Positions 1 through 5,288 of a stretch of DNA of 6,656 nt are shown piece after piece; the first letter of the stretch is position 1, and every line of letters begins with the position of its first letter. Source of the DNA: Caldilineaceae bacterium (GTDB taxonomy: Bacteria; Chloroflexota; Anaerolineae; Caldilineales; Caldilineaceae); contig JAPPKT010000244.1 of NCBI GenBank assembly GCA_028819675.1, positions 1 to 6,656 of the forward strand. Direction: 5' to 3'. The notes beneath the pieces were generated by a model. The model made no database searches. It was given only the letters and a program-made list of their open reading frames with translations, and was not told where the DNA came from. Made by a program: the position numbers and the translations under genes.

Positions 1-151
1 GCGTCGTCTTCCCGCTCCCGCTCTCGCCCACAATGCCCACCGCCTCGCCGCCATGCACGCTGACGTTGGCCCCGCGCACCGCCTCGAAAGCCTCCGCGCC
101 GCGCCCGAACGTAACCGAAATATCCTTCCCCTCTAATAACGGACCGGACAT
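1..151 (-). CDS. DppF/OppF-type ABC transporter ATP-binding protein, N-terminal fragment (3' end outside window)
   Basis: This is the second nucleotide-binding subunit of the transporter; it would pair with the DppD-type ATPase at the cytoplasmic face of the permeases and hydrolyse ATP to drive uptake. Fifty codons are visible from the ATG at 151. They begin MSGPLLEGKDISVTFGRG, the usual first beta strand and A-loop region of the fold, and end in a complete Walker A motif, GESGSGKTT, at about residues 42-50, where the window stops. The ATG is the only usable start: upstream in the same frame there is a TAA at 182-184 and no ATG, GTG or TTG in between. A second ATG at 157-159 is in another frame. 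The Shine-Dalgarno is weak (GGGA, about 7 nt upstream). It follows the DppD-type gene by 159 nt. Assignment as DppF rather than a second DppD rests on gene order, since the distinguishing C-terminus is not visible. Confidence 0.9.
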   Translation of the reverse strand, partial: MSGPLLEGKDISVTFGRGAEAFEAVRGANVSVHGGEAVGIVGESGSGKTT

Positions 152-190
152 GGGTGCATCCCAAAATAGGGGTGAGCTTCCTTAATCCTC

Positions 191-204
191 TGACCACTGA
201 CCAC
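191..204. repeat. 7-bp tandem repeat, two copies (TGACCAC)
   Basis: Two perfect head-to-tail copies of TGACCAC lie at 191-197 and 198-204, in the spacer between the DppD-type and DppF-type ATPase genes. On the coding strand this reads GTGGTCAGTGGTCA. Such short heptamer repeats are often seen in intergenic DNA of some large bacterial genomes. No function is evident. Confidence 0.6.
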
Positions 205-224
205 CGCAGTTCCCCGCCGCGGCT

Positions 225-260
225 ATCCTGAAAATCTACAAAATCCTGCAAATCCTGATT
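225..260. repeat. 9-bp tandem repeat, four copies (consensus ATCCTGNAA)
   Basis: Four head-to-tail units of exactly 9 bp are visible: ATCCTGAAA (225-233), ATCTACAAA (234-242), ATCCTGCAA (243-251) and ATCCTGATT (252-260), followed by CAGACA. The A+T content is much higher than in the surrounding coding DNA. The array sits in the 159-nt spacer downstream of the DppD-type ATPase stop codon. I recognise this as resembling dispersed degenerate repeats (on the other strand GAATCAGGATTTGCAGGAT) seen between genes in various bacterial genomes, but I cannot confirm family membership here. It encodes nothing plausible. Confidence 0.7.
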
Positions 261-310
261 CAGACAATGAAACAGACACCACCCCGGCAAGTGCCGCCAT
301 ATCCCGTCTC

Positions 311-1300
311 TTACTGCTCCATTTCCGCCATGCGTTCCGCGTGAATGCAGGCCGAAAGCTGTTGCGCCGTCGGCATCAGCGCCGGCTGCGAATCGCGCCG
401 GCACGCCTCGTCCGCCAGCGCACAGCGCGGCCAGAAGCGGCACCCCGCCGGCCACGAGCCAACCGACGCCGCATCACCGGGGATCGCCTCCAGGTCCCGT
501 CCCGGCACCGCCCGGTCGACGCGCGAGACGCGCAGCGCCCTCGTGTAGGGATGGCGGGGCGCCTTCGACAGCGCCGCCACCGGTCCGGCCTCCACCGAAG
601 CGCCCGCGTACATAACCATCACCTCGTCGCACACCTCCTCGATCACCGCCAGATCATGGGAGACCAGGATCAGCGCCATGTTCAGCTCCTGGCGTAGCTG
701 CGTGATCAGGTTCAGAATCTCGCGCTGAATGGTCACGTCAAGGGCCGTCGTCGGCTCGTCAGCGATCAGGAGCTTGGGCCCCTGCGCGATCGCCGCCGCG
801 ATCATGACCCGCTGGCGCATACCCCCGGAAAGCTGGTGCGACCGCGCCTTGAGCACCTGTTCCGCCCTCGGAATCTGTACCCTTTCGATCAGTGCAACCG
901 CCTCCTCCCTGGCCTGCTGGCGGCTCATCGACCCCACCGCCGCGATCGACTCCACCAGCTGCGTCTCCACGGTCAGCACAGGATTGAGCCCCGCCAGCGA
1001 GCTCTGCGGGATATACCCAATCTCCCGGCCGCGAATGCCGCGCCAGACCCGCTCCGGCGCGCCGGCCAGCTCCTGCCCGTCAAAGCGAACCGTGCCCGAA
1101 ACGATCCCCGCGCCGTGACGCGGCAGCGTACCGATCAGCGCCCGGCACAACATCGTCTTGCCCGAACCGGATTCGCCCACGATCCCCACCGCCTGCTGCT
1201 GGCTCAGACTGAGGTTGGCAGCGTCGATCACGGGAAGCTTCCTCCCCCCGCGCTTGTCAAAACTGATGCACAGATCCTTGACTTCCAGCAGAGGCTCTAT
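311..1300 (-). CDS. DppD/OppD-type ABC transporter ATP-binding protein, probable non-standard or damaged start
   Basis: One of two ATPases energising the peptide/oligosaccharide-type importer. Numbered from the ATA at 1300 (329 aa), the motifs are: Walker A GESGSGKT 42-49, Q-loop Gln99 in YIPQSSLAGLNP, signature LSGGMRQ 157-163, Walker B LLIADEP 177-183, H-loop His215 in SHD, and HPYTRAL near 250. The C-terminal oligopeptide-transporter extension carries four cysteines (287, 293, 300, 318) spaced CX5CX6CX17C, the arrangement associated with an iron-sulfur cluster in DppD/OppD proteins. The first conventional start, GTG at 1231, would give 306 aa but lacks the conserved first strand. In-frame codons upstream of it encode EPLLEVKDLCISFDKRG, which matches the family N-terminus, back to ATA at 1298-1300. 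GGGGGAG at 1307-1313 sits 6 nt before that ATA, and an in-frame TAG lies at 1313-1315. The true start is therefore probably at 1300, either an AUA start, a mutated ATG, or a frame error. Function is confident, start is not. Confidence 0.9.
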   Translation of the reverse strand: MEPLLEVKDLCISFDKRGGRKLPVIDAANLSLSQQQAVGIVGESGSGKTMLCRALIGTLPRHGAGIVSGTVRFDGQELAGAPERVWRGIRGREIGYIPQSSLAGLNPVLTVETQLVESIAAVGSMSRQQAREEAVALIERVQIPRAEQVLKARSHQLSGGMRQRVMIAAAIAQGPKLLIADEPTTALDVTIQREILNLITQLRQELNMALILVSHDLAVIEEVCDEVMVMYAGASVEAGPVAALSKAPRHPYTRALRVSRVDRAVPGRDLEAIPGDAASVGSWPAGCRFWPRCALADEACRRDSQPALMPTAQQLSACIHAERMAEMEQ

Positions 1301-1306
1301 TTCACT

Positions 1307-1313
1307 CTCCCCC
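1307..1313 (-). promoter_or_regulatory. Shine-Dalgarno pointing to an ATA start of the DppD-type ATPase
   Basis: The coding strand reads GGGGGAG and then six bases (AGTGAA) before the ATA at 1300. Both the strength and the spacing are what one expects for a normal start, which supports initiation at 1300 rather than at the GTG at 1231. The sequence just upstream of that GTG is GC-rich; GGGGGGAGG occurs there too, about 9 nt away, but it codes for residues of the conserved N-terminal strand region. Confidence 0.55.
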
Positions 1314-1396
1314 TATCGGCAAAAGAAAACGAAAACATGCGCCTGGCCCTTACGACTTCTCCCAGCCCGGGCCGCAAGCAGCGCCGCCTACCGTAG

Positions 1397-1417
1397 GGGC
1401 ACCCCTTGTGGGTGCCC
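1397..1417. repeat. Palindromic element, 8-bp arms with 5-nt loop
   Basis: GGGCACCC at 1397-1404 and GGGTGCCC at 1410-1417 are perfect inverted repeats around the loop CTTGT. As RNA from the coding strand it could form a GC-rich hairpin, but there is no following run of U, so it is not a typical intrinsic terminator. The sequence, including the flanking GTAG, resembles short palindromic intergenic elements that recur in some bacterial genomes. Membership in such a family is inference. Confidence 0.6.
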
Positions 1418-1437
1418 TGGCTGTTGCCTCCCTTGTG

Positions 1438-1459
1438 GCCCCTTCGTGTCCCTCTGCGG
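1438..1459. repeat. Partial third copy of the 43-bp repeat
   Basis: The segment beginning GCCCCTTCGTG and ending CTCTGCGG resembles the second half of the 43-bp units downstream (GCCCCTTCGCG followed by CCTTCGCGG). It is more diverged and lacks the A-tract half. It suggests the array was once longer or that units decay in place. Confidence 0.45.
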
Positions 1460-1471
1460 CCCTCCCGGGTT

Positions 1472-1557
1472 CAAAAAAGGTGTTCTTCGCGCCCCTTCGC
1501 GTGCCTTCGCGGATAAAAAAAGGTGTTCTCCATGCCCCTTCGAGTGACTTCGCGGAT
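1472..1557. repeat. Tandem 43-bp direct repeat, two copies
   Basis: Copy one is 1472-1514 and copy two is 1515-1557. Each starts with a run of six or seven A, continues GGTGTTCT, then a variable stretch, CCCCTTCG, and ends CTTCGCGGAT. By eye 37 of 43 positions match. Neither strand has a plausible gene. The wording (on the minus strand, CGCGAAG and CGAAGGGGC phrases with T-tracts) is like degenerate dispersed repeats found between genes in some environmental bacterial genomes. It separates two genes that in most dpp-type operons lie almost adjacent. Confidence 0.75.
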
Positions 1558-1607
1558 CGATCCCGTCGAATTCCAAACAGCCTTCCCGAAATGTCAACAA
1601 GGACTGA

Positions 1608-2483
1608 TCACTCATCCTCCCCCTTGCTGATCCGCTCCAATCCCCGCGCCAGCAGCGCCACGCCGATAGCCGTCAGCGAAAGGAAAAAACCGGGAAACAA
1701 AATCAGCCACGGCTCCGTCCGCAGATACAGCCGCCCCTCCGCCAGCATCGCCCCCCACTCCGGCGTCGGTGGCGTCACGCCCAGCCCCAGAAAAGACAGC
1801 CCGCCGATGATAACAATGATGAAAATGAAGTCGCTCAGAGCATAGGCCAGCGCCTCCGAAAACACGTTGGGCATGATATGGCGGACGAGGATACGCAGCT
1901 GCGAATACCCCAACACCTGCGCCGCCTGCACGAACTCCGCGTCCCGCAGCGCCAGCGATTTGGCGCGCGCGATGCGGGCATACTGGGCCCAGCGCGATAT
2001 CCAGATGGCGATCAGCAGCCCGCGGATATCCGCCCCCACCATCGCCACGATCCCCAGCACCAGGATGATCTCCGGGAATGCCGTCAGTGCGTTCACAAGC
2101 CCGTCCCAGACCGTCTCCGCGATGCGGTTGCGCGTTGTCCCCGCCAGCGTACCGATGAAAGTACCGATCACGATCGGAACACTGACACCCAGTATCGCCA
2201 GTGCAATGTCAAGCCGCGCCGCCGCAAATACGCGCACGAGCAGATCACGCCCCAGGTGATCGGTGCCAAACAGAAACGCCGCGCTGGGCGGCTGCAGCGG
2301 CTGATCGACGAAACCGTAGGGGTCATTGGGACTCAGAAGAGGGACAAAAACGCTCAGAACGAGGATAAGCGCCAGGATGACCACGCCCCAGCGGCTTTCG
2401 GCGTTGAGCTGACGCCAGTGGCGCCGCAATTCAACCTGGCGCAGACGGCCGGCAGGCGAGATGCTTGGGCTTCCGGCTGTCAT
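1608..2483 (-). CDS. DppC/OppC-type ABC transporter permease
   Basis: Second membrane subunit of the importer. The protein is 291 aa, close to the usual DppC length. A short cytoplasmic N-terminus is followed by a first membrane segment at about 32-50, then the DppC hallmark LFGTDHLGRDLLVRV at 71-85, which precedes the binding-protein-dependent transport domain. Further hydrophobic segments lie near 93-115, 128-150, 152-168, 212-234 and 257-279. The cytoplasmic EAA loop that contacts the ATPases is at about 183-206 (EFVQAAQVLGYSQLRILVRH, then MPN), with the conserved glycine at 192. The C-terminal EWGAMLAEGR and PWLILFPG phrases are typical, whereas the usual final DPR is absent. Its ATG overlaps the stop of the DppB-type gene as ATGA, indicating translational coupling and 1:1 production. 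Substrate specificity cannot be inferred from it. Confidence 0.95.
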   Translation of the reverse strand: MTAGSPSISPAGRLRQVELRRHWRQLNAESRWGVVILALILVLSVFVPLLSPNDPYGFVDQPLQPPSAAFLFGTDHLGRDLLVRVFAAARLDIALAILGVSVPIVIGTFIGTLAGTTRNRIAETVWDGLVNALTAFPEIILVLGIVAMVGADIRGLLIAIWISRWAQYARIARAKSLALRDAEFVQAAQVLGYSQLRILVRHIMPNVFSEALAYALSDFIFIIVIIGGLSFLGLGVTPPTPEWGAMLAEGRLYLRTEPWLILFPGFFLSLTAIGVALLARGLERISKGEDE

Positions 2484-3460
2484 CGTATCTTCGCCCGCGG
2501 GTCCAGCCAGCCGTTGACCAGGTCCGCCATGAACGTCAGCCCCACCACCAGCAGACCGCTCAGGAACACAATCCCCTGCACCAGCGGGTAATCGCGGTTG
2601 CGCACCGCGTCGACAAGTGTCATACCGAGCCCCGGCAGATTGAAAATGATCTCAATGATAACCGCATAGCTCACCACGGTCGCCGCAAAGTACCCCAGCG
2701 CGGCGATCGTCGGCGCCAGCGACGGCCGCAGCAGATAGCGCCAGTAGAAGCGCCAGCCCTGCGTGCCGCGAATGATCGCGGCCTCCACGAACTCCTCGGA
2801 GCTCGTCTCCACAATCGAAGATTGCAGAATGCGGGAGAGGACCGGCACCAGGACAAAGTTGATCGTCAGCGCCGGCAGCCACAGATAATAGAGGTTCGCC
2901 GGGAATCCGGCATGATAGCCGGCGATAGGCGCCAAATTGACCTGGACCGCGAACAGCAGGATAAGCAGCAGCCCCGAAAAAAAGACCGGCGTCGCCACCA
3001 TCACCGACGCGCCGATCTGAAAGGCGTGCCCGAACCATGTGCGGCGATAGAGCGCGGCCGCAACGCCCAATGGCAGTGCCAGCGCGATGGTCATGACGAT
3101 TGTCGTAACCGTCAGCCACAGCGAGACCGGCAGCCGCTTGCCCACGATAGAAAGCACCGGCTCTCGCGAACGGATAGAGACACCGAAGTCGCCGCGCACC
3201 AGATTGGAGACGTAGCGTCCGAACTGACTCGGAATCGAACCGTCAATCCCCAGCAGCTTACGGTAGGCGATCACATCCTCCTCAGTGGCCTCATCCCCCA
3301 GCAGGATCATGGCCGGATCGCCGGGAATCAACCGGATCAGGAGGAAGGCGAAGACCATCAGCAGAAAGGCGACGAAGAACGCCTGCGCCAGCCGCCGCAG
3401 TACGGGATGCCTGAGCAGGGGCAGCGTCTTTGCCGCCAAACCGCCAGGTGACGATGTCAT
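2480..3460 (-). CDS. DppB/OppB-type ABC transporter permease
   Basis: First membrane subunit of the importer, 326 aa, close to the usual DppB length. The first membrane segment is at about 26-46 and runs into the signature RLIPGDPA at 43-50. The periplasmic/external loop contains GDFGVSIRSREPV at 90-102. Hydrophobic segments follow at about 112-137, 148-172, 191-212, 250-272 and 292-315. The EAA loop is at roughly 222-246 (EEFVEAAIIRGTQGW onward), with the conserved glycine at 232. IFNLPGLG at 272-279 and RDYPLVQG at 289-296 are strong family markers. The start is the ATG at 3458-3460; the upstream region is pyrimidine-rich with no clear Shine-Dalgarno, so initiation may be inefficient. It lies 192 nt after the binding-protein gene, with stem-loops between, and overlaps the DppC-type gene by 4 bp. 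Confidence 0.95.
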   Translation of the reverse strand: MTSSPGGLAAKTLPLLRHPVLRRLAQAFFVAFLLMVFAFLLIRLIPGDPAMILLGDEATEEDVIAYRKLLGIDGSIPSQFGRYVSNLVRGDFGVSIRSREPVLSIVGKRLPVSLWLTVTTIVMTIALALPLGVAAALYRRTWFGHAFQIGASVMVATPVFFSGLLLILLFAVQVNLAPIAGYHAGFPANLYYLWLPALTINFVLVPVLSRILQSSIVETSSEEFVEAAIIRGTQGWRFYWRYLLRPSLAPTIAALGYFAATVVSYAVIIEIIFNLPGLGMTLVDAVRNRDYPLVQGIVFLSGLLVVGLTFMADLVNGWLDPRAKIR

Positions 3461-3577
3461 CGCAGAAGTGAGGAAGGTGGAGAGAGGAGAGCGAGGACGG
3501 TCGCTCGGCGACTACCCGGAGCGGGTTTTGTCTGTCCGGCCATCTCGCTCACTCCTCACATTGGGCTGCTTGGGCCA

Positions 3578-3594
3578 GGACGCCTTCTGCGTCC
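3578..3594 (-). promoter_or_regulatory. Small stem-loop, 6-bp stem, in the binding-protein/permease spacer
   Basis: On the coding strand GGACGC, loop AGAAG, then GCGTCC form a perfect 6-bp stem. It lies 14 nt downstream of the larger stem-loop at 3609-3642 in the direction of transcription. It lacks a U-run. It may add to mRNA structure or may be another short dispersed repeat. Confidence 0.4.
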
Positions 3595-3608
3595 CCCGCC
3601 CGCAGCCG

Positions 3609-3642
3609 CGCGGCTCGCGGCCTGCACCGACCGCGAGCCGCG
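3609..3642 (-). promoter_or_regulatory. Perfect 12-bp GC-rich stem-loop after the solute-binding protein gene
   Basis: CGCGGCTCGCGG at 3609-3620 and CCGCGAGCCGCG at 3631-3642 are perfect reverse complements around a 10-nt loop. In the transcript the stem begins 10 nt after the TAA of the binding-protein gene. No U-run follows, so it is unlikely to be a simple terminator. Stem-loops at this position in ABC importer operons are known to stabilise the upstream mRNA or partly attenuate, giving more binding protein than permease. That role here is inference from position and structure. Confidence 0.6.
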
Positions 3643-3652
3643 GACTTTCGAT

Positions 3653-5224
3653 TTACTCTTCCACGTCCGCCAGAGGCACGACGATGAAGTGCGATGCGCC
3701 CGTCACCGTCCTGACCGCATTCTGACCGACGCGGCTGCCGCCCATCACCGAGCGTTCACAGCAGGGGATGATCGACTGCACCTCGTAGCCCCGGTACTGG
3801 ATCTGGCGGATGAGATCCTCGCGGGCACCCTGGTCAACCGTCTGGCCCAACTCATCAAACAGGCTCTTCATCTCCGCATCGTCGATGCGTGACCGCTGCG
3901 CCCAGAAGCCGTCCAGGAACTGGTTGCGCAGGTAGCTCTCGGGCGGCCCGCCGTTGTTGCCTGTTACGGCCCAGCCGGCGTGATAGTCAGGCGAATTGGC
4001 CATGATGTCCAACGCCACACCAACCTCCTGGCCGTCCGGCGTTACCTCCATGTTGAGCGCCTTGAGCTGCTCGGCGAACACCAGGATCCCTTCCACATAG
4101 CCCGGCCGCGGCCCGTAGGTCGTCACAGTGAAGGAGCAGCCGCCGTCCGCCCACGGCGTGTTCGCCATCAGCGCCTTAGCCGCCTCCAGGTCCTGCGCGC
4201 CACCGTTCGGCAGAATGCCGACATCCAGCGGCTGCCCGGTGTAGAAGTACCCGATTACCGGCGGCGAAATGCCCAACAGCGCCCGCTCGTTGATCTCAGA
4301 GCGGTCGATGGCCAGAGAAATGGCCTCGCGCACGTCGCGATTGGACAGACAGTGATCTTCGGAGATCTGCTGGTTGATGCTCAGGTGAAAAACACCGCCC
4401 AGCGCCACGACGAAGGTCTCAACCTCCGGCGGGAAGGTGTCACGCGCCTGCGGCGGCAATTCGTAAACGTAATCCAGCTGGCCGGTGGCCAGCAGCAGTG
4501 AGCGCGAGGTTGGGTCGGGCACCCAGTGCAACTCAAGCTCCTTCACCGCCATCGGGCCGAGCTGGTAGTTGGGATTCTCCTTCAGCGTAACGACGGGATC
4601 GCCGGGTTCGCCCGCGGCAACGTAGTAGGGGCCGGCGCTGACCGGGCTGCGGAAATAGCCGTCCGGGTCGGCCTCGACCTGCGCCTGGGGATGAACCGAG
4701 AAGCCGGTGCGTCCAAACCAGAACGGGAGCGAGGGTTCGGCTATGCTCAACGTCCACACCACGGTCCTGTCATCCGTTGCCTCCACGCTGACGACATTGG
4801 CAATCGGGCCTTTATCGGTCGGCGGCGCGTCCTTGATCCGCTCCCAGGTGTAGACGATGTCCCCGACCGTAACCGGCGTACCATCCGAGTACATCAGGTT
4901 CTCGCGCAGCGTGAATGTATAGACCAGGCCATCCTCCGAAACATCCATCGATTCGGCCAGGTCCGGCTGCGGCACACCGTACTGATCAAGACGCAGCAGC
5001 TGCCCGCTGATCAGCTTGATCGTCGAACCTTCCGACGTCTCGCCCGGCAACGCCGGATCGAAATGTGTCAGCGCGCCCGGCAGACCGAAGCGCACCTTCT
5101 CCAACGGCAGCATGCTTCCCGAATCCGCCATCATCGGCTCCGTCGCCACCGGCTGACACGCGGCCAGCAGGATCGCGAAAACGACGATTGCAAAGACAAA
5201 CAGTTTTGGCCTATTGGCATACAT
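3653..5224 (-). CDS. Family 5 extracellular solute-binding lipoprotein (DppA/OppA-like)
   Basis: Substrate-capturing subunit of the importer, 523 aa, anchored outside the cytoplasmic membrane. The N-terminus is a lipoprotein signal: Lys7, hydrophobic stretch 8-20, and lipobox LAAC with lipidated Cys23, followed by a short linker to about residue 40. The SBP_bac_5 domain then fills the rest; recognisable family phrases are LISGQLLRLD (71-80), PDLAESMDVSEDGLVYTFTLREN (87-109), the YSDGTPVTVGDIVYTWER segment (112-129), SPVSAGPYYV (193-202), ENPNYQ (216-221) and DVREAISLAIDR (297-308). The mature part has four cysteines: 292, 363 and the vicinal pair 488-489. The start is secure: ATG at 5224 with AGGAGGAG 8 nt upstream. 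The gene follows the dehydrogenase by 64 nt and precedes the permeases. Ligand unknown: the family binds peptides, oligosaccharides, nickel and others, and the dehydrogenase neighbour favours a sugar or polyol. Confidence 0.95.
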   Translation of the reverse strand: MYANRPKLFVFAIVVFAILLAACQPVATEPMMADSGSMLPLEKVRFGLPGALTHFDPALPGETSEGSTIKLISGQLLRLDQYGVPQPDLAESMDVSEDGLVYTFTLRENLMYSDGTPVTVGDIVYTWERIKDAPPTDKGPIANVVSVEATDDRTVVWTLSIAEPSLPFWFGRTGFSVHPQAQVEADPDGYFRSPVSAGPYYVAAGEPGDPVVTLKENPNYQLGPMAVKELELHWVPDPTSRSLLLATGQLDYVYELPPQARDTFPPEVETFVVALGGVFHLSINQQISEDHCLSNRDVREAISLAIDRSEINERALLGISPPVIGYFYTGQPLDVGILPNGGAQDLEAAKALMANTPWADGGCSFTVTTYGPRPGYVEGILVFAEQLKALNMEVTPDGQEVGVALDIMANSPDYHAGWAVTGNNGGPPESYLRNQFLDGFWAQRSRIDDAEMKSLFDELGQTVDQGAREDLIRQIQYRGYEVQSIIPCCERSVMGGSRVGQNAVRTVTGASHFIVVPLADVEE

Positions 5225-5232
5225 TTGTCCGA

Positions 5233-5240
5233 CTCCTCCT
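5233..5240 (-). promoter_or_regulatory. Strong Shine-Dalgarno for the solute-binding lipoprotein
   Basis: AGGAGGAG lies 8 nt before the ATG at 5224. It is by far the best ribosome-binding site in the window. High translation of the binding protein relative to the permease genes, which have weak sites, fits the excess of binding protein usual for these importers. It also settles the start against the out-of-frame ATG at 5218-5220. Confidence 0.8.
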
Positions 5241-5246
5241 TGAATG

Positions 5247-5269
5247 ACCTTCTGAGATTAACCTTCTGA
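5247..5269. repeat. 9-bp direct repeat upstream of the binding-protein gene
   Basis: ACCTTCTGA occurs at 5247-5255 and again at 5261-5269 (coding strand TCAGAAGGT twice), 14 bp apart start to start. It lies in the 64-nt spacer between the dehydrogenase stop and the Shine-Dalgarno of the binding-protein gene. A regulator half-site pair or chance duplication are both possible. Confidence 0.45.
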
Positions 5270-5288
5270 TATATGGTTGGCCGCTGCG

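Larger units (their letters stand above)
1301..1607. other. 307-nt intergenic spacer between DppC-type permease and DppD-type ATPase genes
   Basis: This is the longest non-coding stretch in the window. It contains a palindrome at 1397-1417, two tandem 43-bp repeats at 1472-1557 with a partial third copy at 1438-1459, a T-rich tract on the coding strand at 1321-1335, and the Shine-Dalgarno of the next gene. Open frames on both strands run through it, but their translations are repeat-derived and resemble no protein I recognise. I see no RNA gene and no convincing promoter. Confidence 0.75.

Noticed and set aside
285..296. CGGCA-AG-TGCCG inverted repeat near the DppD-type stop codon as a terminator
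   Set aside because: The stem is at most 4-5 bp, has no U-run, and the next gene of the same transporter follows.
1393..1557. CRISPR array
   Set aside because: Units are directly adjacent without unique spacers, there are only two to three diverged copies, and no cas genes are present.
1388..1615. 75-codon minus-strand open frame in the spacer before the DppD-type gene
   Set aside because: Its translation is mostly the 43-bp repeats and palindrome read through; it has no recognisable domain and uses codons unlike the neighbours.
1408..1845. Plus-strand open frame across the repeats and the end of the DppC-type gene
   Set aside because: It is antisense to a well-supported permease gene for much of its length and repeat-derived for the rest.
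2465..3451. Long plus-strand open frame (328 codons) opposite the DppB-type permease
   Set aside because: It is rich in Arg, Gln, His and Asp, as expected for the complement of a hydrophobic GC-rich gene; the opposite strand has clear family motifs.
3514..3530. Possible plus-strand terminator (ACCCG, GAG, CGGGT then T-run)
   Set aside because: The stem is only 5 bp with a 3-nt loop, and no plus-strand gene precedes it.
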